Assembly (NCBI GenBank): GCA_032127875.1
Contig: JAQBHI010000177.1
Span: 4,385-68,384 of the forward strand
DNA: 64,000 nucleotides
Direction of reading: 5' to 3'
DNA from: CADEEV01 sp032127875
Lineage (GTDB): Bacteria; Acidobacteriota; Vicinamibacteria; Fen-336
Shown here: positions 53,016 through 61,625 of the stretch, piece by piece
Layout: the number at the start of each line of letters is the position of its first letter
How positions within the stretch are numbered: position 1 is the first letter of the stretch
Notes under the pieces: model-generated
Databases searched by the model: none
Seen by the model: the letters and a program-made list of their open reading frames with translations, nothing else
Told to the model about the DNA's origin: nothing
Translations under genes and position numbers: made by a program

Positions 53016-56000
53016 ATGGGGATGAACCCCACTGCCATGCACCGTGCCGTCGTCGTCGTGTTGAGCCTGAGCCTCGCGCCTGCCGTTCGCGCCGGGATCG
53101 ATCCGGACACCCTGGCCGGCCTGAAGGCGCGCTCGATCGGCCCCGCGGGCATGAGCGGGCGCATCGCCGCGATCGACGCCTCGGTCTCGAACCCGGACCT
53201 GGTCTGGGCCGGCGCCGCCACGGGAGGCGTGTGGAAATCCACGAACGGGGCCCTGAGCTTCTCACCGATGTTCGACGATCAGCCGGTGCACGCAATCGGT
53301 GCGGTGGCCATCTATCAGGCGAACCCGGACATCGTCTGGGTGGGCACCGGCGAAGGCAACACCCGGAACAGCGTGTCGGTGGGCAACGGCATCTACCGGA
53401 CGATCGACGGCGGCAAGAGCTGGTCTCACGTCGGGCTGGAGAATACAGAGCGCATCTACCGGATCGTGCTACATCCTTCGAATTCCGACACGGCGTGGGT
53501 GTGCGCCCCGGGCCAGGAGTGGGGAGAAAACGCCGAGCGCGGCGTCTTCAAGACCGAGGATGGCGGCAGGAAGTGGACGAAGATCCTCTACGTCGACGAG
53601 AAGACAGGCTGCGGCGACCTGGTCCTCGACCCGAAGAACCCCGGCAAGTTGTTCGCGTCGATGTGGCAGTTCCGGCGCTGGCCGTGGTTCTTCAAGTCGG
53701 GCGGGCCGGGTTCGAGCCTCCACGTCACGTACGACGGCGGCGCGAGCTGGAAGAAGCTCCAGGAGGAAGACGGCCTGCCCGAGGGCGAGTTGGGGCGCAT
53801 CGGCCTTGCGATCGCAGCCTCGGACCCGCAGATCGTCTACGCCCTCGTGGAGGCCGAGAAGAGCGCCATGTTGCGCTCGACCGATGGCGGCCGCACTTTC
53901 AAGACCATGAACGACCGGCCCAACGTCAACCCCCGGCCCTTCTACTTCTGCGATCTGCGCGTGGACCCGCAGACGCCCAACCGCGTCTACAACCTCGAGT
54001 ACAACCCGCGCGTCTCCGAGGACGGCGGCAAGACCTGGGCCGTGCTGCCGGGCGCGACCTGGGCGCTGATCCACGGCGACCATCACGCGATGTGGATCGA
54101 TCCGAACGAACCGGCCCACATCTACGTCGGCAGCGACGGCGGCATCGCCGAAAGCCGCGACCGCGGCAAGAGCTTCCGCTTCGTCTCGAGCGTGCCGCTC
54201 GCGCAGTACTACCACGTCGCCGTCGACGACGATCGTCCGTATCACGTGTACGGCGGCCTCCAGGACAACGGCTCCTGGCGCGGCCCCTCCCAGGTCTACC
54301 AGAGTGGTGGGATCCGCAACCATCACTTCGAGGTGGTGGGCGACGGTGACGGCTTCGAGACGCTGCCCGACCCCCGCGACTCCTCGCGCGGCTACTCGCT
54401 CTGGCAAGGTGGCTTCCTGATGCGCTGGAACCTCGTGACCGGCGAACAGAAACTGGTGAAGCCGGCGCCTCCCGAAGGCACGCGGCTGCGCTTCAACTGG
54501 AACGCCGGCATGGCGATCGATCCTTTCGATCCAGACACGGTGCTTCTCGGCAGCCAGTTCCTGCACCGCTCGAAGGACCGTGGCGAGACCTGGGAGATCG
54601 CGAGCCCCGACCTGACCTCGAACAACCCCGAGTGGCAGAAGCAGGACCGAAGCGGCGGTCTGACCCCCGACGTGAGCGGCGCCGAGAATTTCACGACCAT
54701 CATCGCGATCGCTCCCAGCCCGCTCGAGAAGGGGCTGCTCTGGGTCGGTACCGACGATGGCCGCGTGCAGTTGACTCGCGACGCCGGCCAGACCTGGACT
54801 TCGGTCGAGAAGAACATTCCCGGCGCTCCGGCGAACACTTGGGTGCCGGAGATCCGCCCGTCACGCTTCGATGCCGGCACGGCTTTCATCCTGCTCGACA
54901 ACCACCGGCGCTCCGACTGGACCCCCTACGTGTACAGGACCACGGACTACGGCAAGACCTGGAAGAGCCTCGCGACGAACGAACTGCGCGGCTACAGCCT
55001 CACGCTCGAGCAGGACGTCGTGAAGAAGGACCTGCTGTTCCTCGGCACCGAGTTCGGCCTGTACGTTTCCTGGGACGGCGGCGCTTCCTGGAGTCACCTG
55101 AAGAAGACCGTGCCCACCGCGTCCGTGATGGACCTTCGGGTCCATCCGCGAGACCACGACCTGGTGATCGCCACCCATGGCCGCGCCCTCTACATCCTCG
55201 ATGACATCCGCCCGCTGCGTGCGATGACGGCCGAGGCGCTGGCCGAGCCGCTGCACTTCTACGATGTCGCCGATGCGCAAGGCTATTGGAGCAGGCCCGA
55301 GGAGGGCGGTTTCGGATTCGGAGCCGGCGAATTCCGAGGCGAGAACCGGCCCTATGGAGCGATCCTCACCTACTCGATGAACCTGCCGGGGCTGCCTGTC
55401 CAGGACGACGACAAGGAGCGCGCTCGCAAGGAAAAGGAACGGGCCGACAAGCGCCGCGCCGCCGCCGCCGAAAAGGGCGAGAAGAAAGAAGAGAAGAAGG
55501 CCAAGGACGAGGACAAGGGACCGAAGGTCGAGATCGCCGTGAAGGACGCCTCGGGCAAGCTGATCCGGAACTTCAAGGCGCCGGCGCGTCTGGGGGTCAA
55601 CCGGGCCGCTTGGGACCTCACGCGCGATGACTTCAAGGAGCTGCCGCGGGCCGAAGACGACCCGCGTGAGGAGAACGAGAATCCGTCCGGACCCGAAGTT
55701 CCGCCCGGCATTTACACGATCTCGATGAAGTACGCGGGGCACGAAGCCAGTCAGCTCGTCACGGTGCGGCCCGACCCGCGCTCGAAGAACACGCCGGCCG
55801 ACTGGGCGGCGCGCTACCAGGCGATCCTGGAGGCGGGCGCTCTTTCCGACGGCGTCGCGGATGCGGTCGCGCGTCTGCGCCGGACGAAACAGGACATTGA
55901 AGCCGTTCAGGAGCGGGTGCGCCGTGCGGCCGAAGATGCGGGCGAGAAGGATAAGAAGAAGATCGCCGAGCAGCCGCTCGTGAAGAACGGCGACGAACTC

Positions 56001-56291
56001 GTGCGTGCGCTCGATGGGCTGGAGAAGCGTCTCTGGCAATCCCCGGAGACCAAGGGCATCGTTCCGGATCTCGACGTCAACTCACGGGTTGGCGAGGCGT
56101 ACTACTTCCTATCGTCCTCGATGGACCCGCCAAGCCCCACACAGCGGGAGCTGCTCAAACAGGCGGGTGCCAGGCTCGTGGCCTTCCAGGCCGAGATGGA
56201 AAAGGTGTTCGCGACCGACGTGGCCGCGTACCGTAAGCTCGCCGTGGAGGCGAAGATCGGCCTGCTTCCGGAGCCCGCGTCGAAGCAGTAG
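53016..56291 (+). CDS. Large exported BNR/Asp-box repeat protein (sortilin/VPS10-like beta-propeller)
   Basis: 1091 residues with a signal peptide (about 8-26). At least ten Asp-box repeats of the S/T-x-D-G-G-x-S/T-W/F type run from about residue 75 to 700 (TIDGGKSW, TEDGGRKW, TYDGGASW, STDGGRTF, SEDGGKTW, TRDAGQTW, TTDYGKTW, SWDGGASW), forming one or two beta-propellers. A highly charged Lys/Glu segment (about 795-830) separates an Ig-like or GWT-type domain (GKLIRNFKAPARLGVNRAAWDL, PPGIYTISMKYAG) and a helical tail. Acidobacteriota often carry many such secreted proteins; their ligands are unknown, and glycosyl hydrolase labels are not proven. Start ATG has GGAGG upstream. Confidence 0.88.
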   Translation: MGMNPTAMHRAVVVVLSLSLAPAVRAGIDPDTLAGLKARSIGPAGMSGRIAAIDASVSNPDLVWAGAATGGVWKSTNGALSFSPMFDDQPVHAIGAVAIYQANPDIVWVGTGEGNTRNSVSVGNGIYRTIDGGKSWSHVGLENTERIYRIVLHPSNSDTAWVCAPGQEWGENAERGVFKTEDGGRKWTKILYVDEKTGCGDLVLDPKNPGKLFASMWQFRRWPWFFKSGGPGSSLHVTYDGGASWKKLQEEDGLPEGELGRIGLAIAASDPQIVYALVEAEKSAMLRSTDGGRTFKTMNDRPNVNPRPFYFCDLRVDPQTPNRVYNLEYNPRVSEDGGKTWAVLPGATWALIHGDHHAMWIDPNEPAHIYVGSDGGIAESRDRGKSFRFVSSVPLAQYYHVAVDDDRPYHVYGGLQDNGSWRGPSQVYQSGGIRNHHFEVVGDGDGFETLPDPRDSSRGYSLWQGGFLMRWNLVTGEQKLVKPAPPEGTRLRFNWNAGMAIDPFDPDTVLLGSQFLHRSKDRGETWEIASPDLTSNNPEWQKQDRSGGLTPDVSGAENFTTIIAIAPSPLEKGLLWVGTDDGRVQLTRDAGQTWTSVEKNIPGAPANTWVPEIRPSRFDAGTAFILLDNHRRSDWTPYVYRTTDYGKTWKSLATNELRGYSLTLEQDVVKKDLLFLGTEFGLYVSWDGGASWSHLKKTVPTASVMDLRVHPRDHDLVIATHGRALYILDDIRPLRAMTAEALAEPLHFYDVADAQGYWSRPEEGGFGFGAGEFRGENRPYGAILTYSMNLPGLPVQDDDKERARKEKERADKRRAAAAEKGEKKEEKKAKDEDKGPKVEIAVKDASGKLIRNFKAPARLGVNRAAWDLTRDDFKELPRAEDDPREENENPSGPEVPPGIYTISMKYAGHEASQLVTVRPDPRSKNTPADWAARYQAILEAGALSDGVADAVARLRRTKQDIEAVQERVRRAAEDAGEKDKKKIAEQPLVKNGDELVRALDGLEKRLWQSPETKGIVPDLDVNSRVGEAYYFLSSSMDPPSPTQRELLKQAGARLVAFQAEMEKVFATDVAAYRKLAVEAKIGLLPEPASKQ

Positions 56292-56294
56292 AGT
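56289..56294 (+). promoter_or_regulatory. -10 element of the ArsR gene, leaderless geometry
   Basis: TAGAGT ends 6 nt before the GTG at 56301. Its TAG is also the stop codon of the BNR protein gene. Confidence 0.45.
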
Positions 56295-56300
56295 TCGGGT

Positions 56301-56663
56301 GTGAAGGCCAAGCCGCGAGCTTCCCGCCGACGCGCTGCCGATCACAGCCACGGCGCTCGCGTCCCGCGCTATGGGACCGAAGCGCTCGAGCGCGCCGGGC
56401 GGCTCTTCAAGAGCCTCGGCGATTCGGAGCGGCTGCAGATCCTGGAACTGCTGGCAGCGGGGGAGTCGTGCGTGTCGGAGATCGCGGAATCGACGCGCGC
56501 CGAGCTCTCGACCGTCTCTCAGCGGTTGCGACTGCTGCGCACCGAGGGGCTCGTGCATCGCCGCCGCGAAGGCAAGCATATCTTCTACTCGCTCTCCGAC
56601 CGCCACGTCGCCGGCCTGATCCAGAACGCCCTCGAGCACATTAGTGAAAGAACGGGGGAGTAA
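56301..56663 (+). CDS. ArsR/SmtB-family metalloregulator
   Basis: 120 residues, winged helix (about 28-95: LFKSLGDSERLQILELLAAGESCVSEIAESTRAELSTVSQRLRLLRTEGLVHRRREGKHIFYSL). The alpha5 metal site is complete: D100-x-H102 and H113-x2-E116, the SmtB/CzrA pattern that senses Zn or Co at the dimer interface. The alpha3 position has a single Cys (C57) instead of the CxC of arsenic or cadmium sensors, and a His-rich N-terminus (ADHSHG) is present. Binding of metal would release DNA. No metal transporter gene is adjacent, so its target lies elsewhere or it regulates neighbours. Confidence 0.92.
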   Translation: MKAKPRASRRRAADHSHGARVPRYGTEALERAGRLFKSLGDSERLQILELLAAGESCVSEIAESTRAELSTVSQRLRLLRTEGLVHRRREGKHIFYSLSDRHVAGLIQNALEHISERTGE

Positions 56664-56750
56664 CGGCAAAGCGCACCTTCGCGCGCCCTAGCTACGGGTT
56701 GCGCTCCCACGGGCCGTACATCGCGAAGCCAAGCCCCGCGCTCACGGAAG

Positions 56751-56779
56751 TTGACAACGGTGCGGCTGCCCGGGACGAT
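56751..56779 (+). promoter_or_regulatory. Possible promoter of the M24 peptidase gene
   Basis: Perfect TTGACA (56751-56756), 17-bp spacer and a weak GACGAT (56774-56779) that ends 6 nt before the ATG at 56786. The spacing repeats the leaderless pattern. Confidence 0.35.
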
Positions 56780-56785
56780 CGGGCG

Positions 56786-58114
56786 ATGTCGACAAGGCTC
56801 TACCGGCGGCATCGCCTCGCCCTCATGCAGCGGTTGCCCGACGGGCTGATCGTTCTCGGGGCGGCGCCCGAGCGGTTTCGCAACGGTGACGTGCACTTCG
56901 CCTATCGCCAGTCCTCCGACCTCCTGTACTTGACCGGTGTCTCCGAACCCGGCTGCCTGCTCCTGCTCGATCCGGCACGCGGCAGCGAGACGCTGTTCGT
57001 GCCACGACTCACGCAGCAGCATGCCGTCTGGCTGGGACACATCCCGAGCGCTCGCGAGGCCCGCATGCGCTTTGGCATCCGCTCCGTGCGCTATCGCGAC
57101 GAGCTGGCTGCGGTGCTCCAGGCTCGCGCTCATCGGCTCGTGCATGTCGATGCGTTTGCCGCCCACTTCGTGAAGAGGCTGCGCCCTGGCGTCCGGCTGC
57201 AGCGCAGGGAACTGCGAGTCGCGCTCGACGAGGCGCGCCTCGTGAAGGATGCGGAAGAGCTCGCACTGCTGCGGCGGGCGAGCGCCGCCACGGCAGCGGG
57301 CCATCTGGCCGCGATGCGCTTCGCGCGCGCCGGGCTCTACGAATACCAGGTGCAGGCCGAGCTCGAACGCCACTTCCGGCATGCCGGCGGCACCGATCTC
57401 GGTTACACGTCGATCGTGGCGGCGGGGCGCAGTAGCGCTGTGCTGCACTACCGGACGAACAACGCGCGGCTACGCCGCGGCGAACTGCTGCTGATCGACG
57501 CCGGTTCCGAGTACCGTGGCTACACGGCTGACGTGACACGCACCTTCCCCGTGAGCGGTCGTTTCAGCGCGCGGCAGCGCGACGTCTATTCGATCGTTCT
57601 CGAAACGCAGGAGCGCTGCATCGACTTCGCACGCGCCGGCAATACCAGCGTGGACTTGCAGCGGCTCGCCGAGCGTTGCCTGGCGGAGGGGCTTCGGGAT
57701 CTCGGGCTGCTGCGCGGCAGCCTCGACGAGCTGACGCACAGCGAAGCCGTGCGGCTGTTCTTTCCCCACGGCATTGGCCACACGCTGGGCCTCGATGTCC
57801 ACGATACCCAGGGCAGCCCAACCCGGCAGCTTCGCAAGACCAAGGCTGCTCGCATCCGCTTCCGCGCGCGCCTCGATCCGGGCTTCGTGATCACGATCGA
57901 ACCGGGGATCTATTTCATCGCGGCGCTGCTCTACGACCGCGCGCTGCGCCGCAGGCATCGCAGCCGGATCGACTTCACGAAGGCCGAGCGCTTTCTCGAC
58001 TTCGGCGGCGTTCGCATCGAGGACGACGTGGTGGTGCGGCGCAAGGGCCCGCCCGAGAACCTGACCCGCGTCCCGAAGAGCCTCGGAGACATCGAGGTGG
58101 CGTGCGACGCTTGA
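56786..58114 (+). CDS. Xaa-Pro aminopeptidase (peptidase M24)
   Basis: 442 residues. N-terminal creatinase-like domain (FAYRQSSDLLYLTGVSEPGCLLLL) and a pita-bread catalytic domain. Metal ligands: Asp residues in LLIDAGSEYRGYTADVTRTFP, His in FFPHGIGHTLGLDVHD, Glu in TIEPGIYF and Glu in GVRIEDDVVV. Removes N-terminal residues before Pro. The ATG at 56786 matches the usual PepP start. Downstream is an exported dipeptidase, consistent with stepwise peptide degradation. No signal peptide, so cytosolic. Confidence 0.95.
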   Translation: MSTRLYRRHRLALMQRLPDGLIVLGAAPERFRNGDVHFAYRQSSDLLYLTGVSEPGCLLLLDPARGSETLFVPRLTQQHAVWLGHIPSAREARMRFGIRSVRYRDELAAVLQARAHRLVHVDAFAAHFVKRLRPGVRLQRRELRVALDEARLVKDAEELALLRRASAATAAGHLAAMRFARAGLYEYQVQAELERHFRHAGGTDLGYTSIVAAGRSSAVLHYRTNNARLRRGELLLIDAGSEYRGYTADVTRTFPVSGRFSARQRDVYSIVLETQERCIDFARAGNTSVDLQRLAERCLAEGLRDLGLLRGSLDELTHSEAVRLFFPHGIGHTLGLDVHDTQGSPTRQLRKTKAARIRFRARLDPGFVITIEPGIYFIAALLYDRALRRRHRSRIDFTKAERFLDFGGVRIEDDVVVRRKGPPENLTRVPKSLGDIEVACDA

Positions 58115-58250
58115 GCAGACTTTGTTGCATCAGGCGCCTCGCCTAGACTCCCGCGCCGAGCCCTTGCCTCGGCCACGCGGTACTTCTAGTAAGCTAACGA
58201 ACGTGCAAGCCATCTCGGATCCCACTTCCAGCACTCAGAAGGTGGACCTG

Positions 58251-59465
58251 ATGCGCCGTTTGCTTCCCGGGCTCCTCGCTCCGACCACGCTGCTGTTTCT
58301 GGCCGCTTCACCGGCTGCCGATCCCGTCGAGCAGGCGCGCGCCCTGATGCGGGGCACGCCGCTCATCGATGGCCACAACGACTACCCGTGGCAGGTCCGC
58401 GAGAAGGCCGGTCTCGAGCTCGCGAAGCTCGATCTGCGGCAGCCGCAGCCGGCGCTCCACACCGATCTCGCCCGGCTGCGGGCCGGGCAGCTCGGCGGTC
58501 AGTTCTGGTCGGTCTACGTGCCGGTCGAGATGAAAGGCCCCGAGGCGACGCGCGCCACGCTGGAGCAGATCGATCTCGTCTACGGGATGGTGCGGCGCTA
58601 TCCGGACGTCTTCGAGATTGCGCAGAGCGCCGCCGATGTCGAACGCATCTTCAAGGCCGGCAAGATCGCGTCGATGATCGGCGTCGAAGGCGGCCACTCG
58701 ATCGACTCTTCGCTGGGAGCGCTGCGGATGCTCTACCGCCTGGGCGCGCGCTACATGACGCTCACCCACACCTCCAACACGCCGTGGGCCGACTCGGCGA
58801 CCGACGATCCGAAGAGCGGCGGGCTCACGCCCTTCGGCGAGGACATCGTGCGTGAGATGAATCGGCTCGGCATGCTGGTCGATCTCTCCCACGTTTCTCC
58901 GGACACGATGCGCGCGGCGCTGCGGGTGTCGAAGTCGCCCGTGATCTTCTCCCACTCCTCGGCGCGGGGTGTCTGCGACTCGCCGCGCAACGTCCCCGAC
59001 GACGTGCTGGCGCTCGTCGCGAAGAACGGGGGCGTCGTGATGGTGACCTTCGTGCCCGCCTTCACGGCACCCGAAGGCGCCCATGTGGTAAACGAGGTCC
59101 TGGCCGAGAAACGCCGTCTCGAGGCGCTGCATCCCGACGACGCCAAGGCAGCGGAAGCGGCCCTGAAGGTATGGCGCACGGCGCATCCTGAACCGAAGGC
59201 GACGCTCGCCCAGGTTGCCGATCACATCGACCACATCCGCAAGCTGGCGGGCATCGATCACATCGGCATCGGTGGTGATTTCGACGGCACCGAGTCGCTG
59301 CCGCAGGGCCTCGAGGACGTCTCGAAGTACCCGGATCTGATCGCCGAATTGATCCGTCGCGGCTACTCCGACGACGACGTCCAGAAGATCCTCGGCAAGA
59401 ACGTGCTGCGAGCCATGCGGGGCGCGGAGGACGTCGCGACCCGCCTCGCGAGCCAGAAGCCCTAG
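58251..59465 (+). CDS. Exported membrane dipeptidase (peptidase M19)
   Basis: 404 residues with a signal peptide (1-22). Renal dipeptidase family: zinc and active-site motifs DGHNDYPWQVRE near 44, GVEGGHSIDSSLGALRMLYRLGARYMTLTHT, LVDLSHVSPDTM, VIFSHSSARGVCDSPRNVPDD and GIDHIGIGGDFDG. Cleaves dipeptides in the periplasm. The ATG at 58251 (GAAGGTGG upstream) gives a normal signal peptide. A GTG at 58203, 7 nt after a TAAGCT, would fit the leaderless pattern but adds an unusually long N-terminal segment. Confidence 0.93.
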   Translation: MRRLLPGLLAPTTLLFLAASPAADPVEQARALMRGTPLIDGHNDYPWQVREKAGLELAKLDLRQPQPALHTDLARLRAGQLGGQFWSVYVPVEMKGPEATRATLEQIDLVYGMVRRYPDVFEIAQSAADVERIFKAGKIASMIGVEGGHSIDSSLGALRMLYRLGARYMTLTHTSNTPWADSATDDPKSGGLTPFGEDIVREMNRLGMLVDLSHVSPDTMRAALRVSKSPVIFSHSSARGVCDSPRNVPDDVLALVAKNGGVVMVTFVPAFTAPEGAHVVNEVLAEKRRLEALHPDDAKAAEAALKVWRTAHPEPKATLAQVADHIDHIRKLAGIDHIGIGGDFDGTESLPQGLEDVSKYPDLIAELIRRGYSDDDVQKILGKNVLRAMRGAEDVATRLASQKP

Positions 59466-59545
59466 GAAACTCGGGGGGGGGCACGGAACCACGCACCCGC
59501 CGCGTTCCCCCCAGCCGCTCCGCGCCCGAGGAATCCGGCACTCCG

Positions 59546-61099
59546 CTACGCTTCGTCGAGCGAGCCGCGCACGGCGCGCAGCAACGCCTCGGTTGTGAAC
59601 GGCTTCGCCAGGATCAACGTGCCCGGGTTGAGGCGCTCCGTGCTGATCGATTCGTCCGAGTATCCCGACATATACAGGACGCGAGTCGTGGGACGTTCCT
59701 GCCGCAACTGGTCGGCGACAGCTTGCCCGCTCGCACCCGGCATGACCACGTCGGTGAGGACGAGGTGGATCGGCCCCAGGTGTGTGGTGCCGATACGCTC
59801 GGCGGCCTCGGGACCGCTGGCCTCGATCACCGTGTAGCCGGCCTCCACCAGGATCTCCCCGACCATCTCGCGCAGCGCCGCCTCGTCTTCCACTATCAGG
59901 ATCGTCTCCTGGCCCTGGGAAGGAGGCGCGACACTCGCTTTTTCCGCAGCTGGGGCGCTGGCGCTCGCAGCGCGCGGAAGGTGGATCAGGAAGGTGGCGC
60001 CCTCGCCTGGAGCGCTGGCCACGTCGATCGTGCCACCGGCCTGCTGGACGATTCCGAAGACCATGGCCAGGCCCAGGCCGGTGCCCTTGTCCTTGGCCTT
60101 CGTCGTGAAGAACGGCTCGAAGATTCGCGACATCGTGGCGCCATCCATTCCGGTGCCCGTGTCGCTCACCTTGAGCTGCACGTAGGAGGCGGCCGGCTTT
60201 GTGAAGTCCGGCCCAGGCCGCGTTACGTTGGCGGTTTCGACGACGACCCGGCCCCCCCGCGGCATGGCATCGCGGGCGTTCACCGCCAGGTTCATGACCA
60301 CCTGCTCCATCTGTCCGGCATCGGCGAGCACGGGCCAGAGATCCGGGGCTGGAGAAAAGACCAGCCGCATGTCTTCCCCGATCAGGCGGCGCAGCATCGC
60401 CTCCATGTCGCCGATCACCGTGTTGAGGTCGAGCGGCCCGGCTTCGACGACCTGCTTGCGGCTGAACATGAGCAGGCGGCGCGTGAGCTGGGCGGCCCGT
60501 TCTGCGGCCCGCCGCACCTGCTCGATCCGCGCCTGCCCCTTGTGATCCGCTGGAAGCTCGCGCGTCAACAGCTCCGCATAACCCGTGATCACGTTCAGTA
60601 GGTTGTTGAAATCGTGCGCGACACCGCCGGCGAGACGGCCCACGGCCTCCATCTTTTGCGCCTGCAACAGTTGGGCTTCGCTATGCCGCATGGCTTCGCC
60701 GGCCTGGTGCCGCTGAGTCTCGTCCTCCACGATGCCGATCGTCCACAGCAGCCTGCCGTCGAGCCGCACTGGCGCCGTGCGCAGATGCCACCAGGCGATC
60801 TTCCCGTCGGCGTGCAGGTAGCGGGCGACCTCATCGTAGTCCCGGCCCGCCTCCGAGGAAGCTGTGGCCGCAGCCACGATGCGGGAGCGGTCTTCGGGGT
60901 GTATGGCCTCGAGCCATGCGCCGCCGAGGATCTTGGAGACAGGTTGCCTTGCCAGCCGCTCGAGGCTCGGGTTGACGTAGATGGTCCGGCCCGCAGGCTC
61001 GTTCAGAAAGATCCCGACCGGCGCGGCATCGCACAAGGCGCGGAACACGCGGTCCTCAGAGCTGCCGTCAGGCGCTGCGCTCAGGCCCGGAACGATCAT
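59546..61099 (-). CDS. Hybrid PAS-histidine kinase-receiver protein
   Basis: 517 residues, no membrane helix. Order: PAS domain (about 20-135, DAAPVGIFLNEPAGRTIYVNPSLERLA, with a PAC segment WHLRTAPVRLDGRLLWTIGIVED), HisKA with the phospho-acceptor in GGVAHDFNNLLNVITGY, HATPase_c (NLAVNARDAMPRGG, DTGTGM, GTGLGLAMV) and a C-terminal receiver (ILIVEDEAALREM, acceptor Asp in LTDVVMPGASG, AKPF). This layout is typical of cytosolic hybrid kinases. Output partner unknown. Its promoter may be the inverted-repeat element 146 bp upstream. Confidence 0.93.
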   Translation of the reverse strand: MIVPGLSAAPDGSSEDRVFRALCDAAPVGIFLNEPAGRTIYVNPSLERLARQPVSKILGGAWLEAIHPEDRSRIVAAATASSEAGRDYDEVARYLHADGKIAWWHLRTAPVRLDGRLLWTIGIVEDETQRHQAGEAMRHSEAQLLQAQKMEAVGRLAGGVAHDFNNLLNVITGYAELLTRELPADHKGQARIEQVRRAAERAAQLTRRLLMFSRKQVVEAGPLDLNTVIGDMEAMLRRLIGEDMRLVFSPAPDLWPVLADAGQMEQVVMNLAVNARDAMPRGGRVVVETANVTRPGPDFTKPAASYVQLKVSDTGTGMDGATMSRIFEPFFTTKAKDKGTGLGLAMVFGIVQQAGGTIDVASAPGEGATFLIHLPRAASASAPAAEKASVAPPSQGQETILIVEDEAALREMVGEILVEAGYTVIEASGPEAAERIGTTHLGPIHLVLTDVVMPGASGQAVADQLRQERPTTRVLYMSGYSDESISTERLNPGTLILAKPFTTEALLRAVRGSLDEA

Positions 61100-61244
61100 G
61101 CTGTCGACTTGGGCGCCGGAGCCGCAAGGTTCTCGGCGGCGCGGCGCACCCGGCTCGCGAGGAATGAAACTGCGACAGGCCAGGACGGATCTGACATCGA
61201 CCCCCCGCGCTTACTGGAACCGGCAAAGCAGTAGCTGCCGGAAC

Positions 61245-61260
61245 GTATAGTCTACTATAC
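61245..61260. promoter_or_regulatory. Inverted repeat with -10 elements facing both ways
   Basis: GTATAGT and ACTATAC (7-bp arms, 2-bp spacer) give TATAGT on both strands. It lies in the 373-bp stretch between two divergent sensor kinase systems (61100-61472). Apart from this element I see nothing clear in that stretch. It may be a bidirectional promoter, an operator, or both. Confidence 0.4.
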
Positions 61261-61472
61261 ATTCAACCTCGATCAGCCCCCGACCACCGCTTAGGGCAAT
61301 TCTCCCGGGCCTGGCCGCGAAGCGCCCGACTGGCCAGGCGTCGTCCCGCGTCGGAAAGCTGGTAAGACACTGAATCAAAAGACGAAGGAGCCATACCGGG
61401 CCGCGGCACGGGCTTGCTTCATGGGTTTGTCGAAGTCGGGCCCCGCGGGAGGGCGTGCCCCGGATCGCCCCG

Positions 61473-61625
61473 GTGGGCGTCCCCGGGGCTGGGAAACAGG
61501 GATTTGCCCTGAAGCCTTCTGCGCGCATACTCGTCGTCGACGATCAAGTGGAGAACGTCGATCTGCTGAGCGAAATGCTTCAGGCCGAGCGGCTGCACGC
61601 CGCGTTCACGGCCTGCCCGTCGTGA
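61473..61625 (+). pseudogene. Truncated receiver domain fused in front of a histidine kinase gene
   Basis: From a GTG at 61473 (or a CTG at 61509) the frame encodes LKPSARILVVDDQVENVDLL and SEMLQAERLHAAFTACPS, the first strand, acidic pocket and first helix of a receiver domain, then TGA at 61623-61625. The phospho-acceptor half is missing. The stop overlaps the GTG of the kinase gene (GTGA). It looks like the remains of a response regulator gene after a deletion, unless the assembly is wrong here. Confidence 0.55.
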
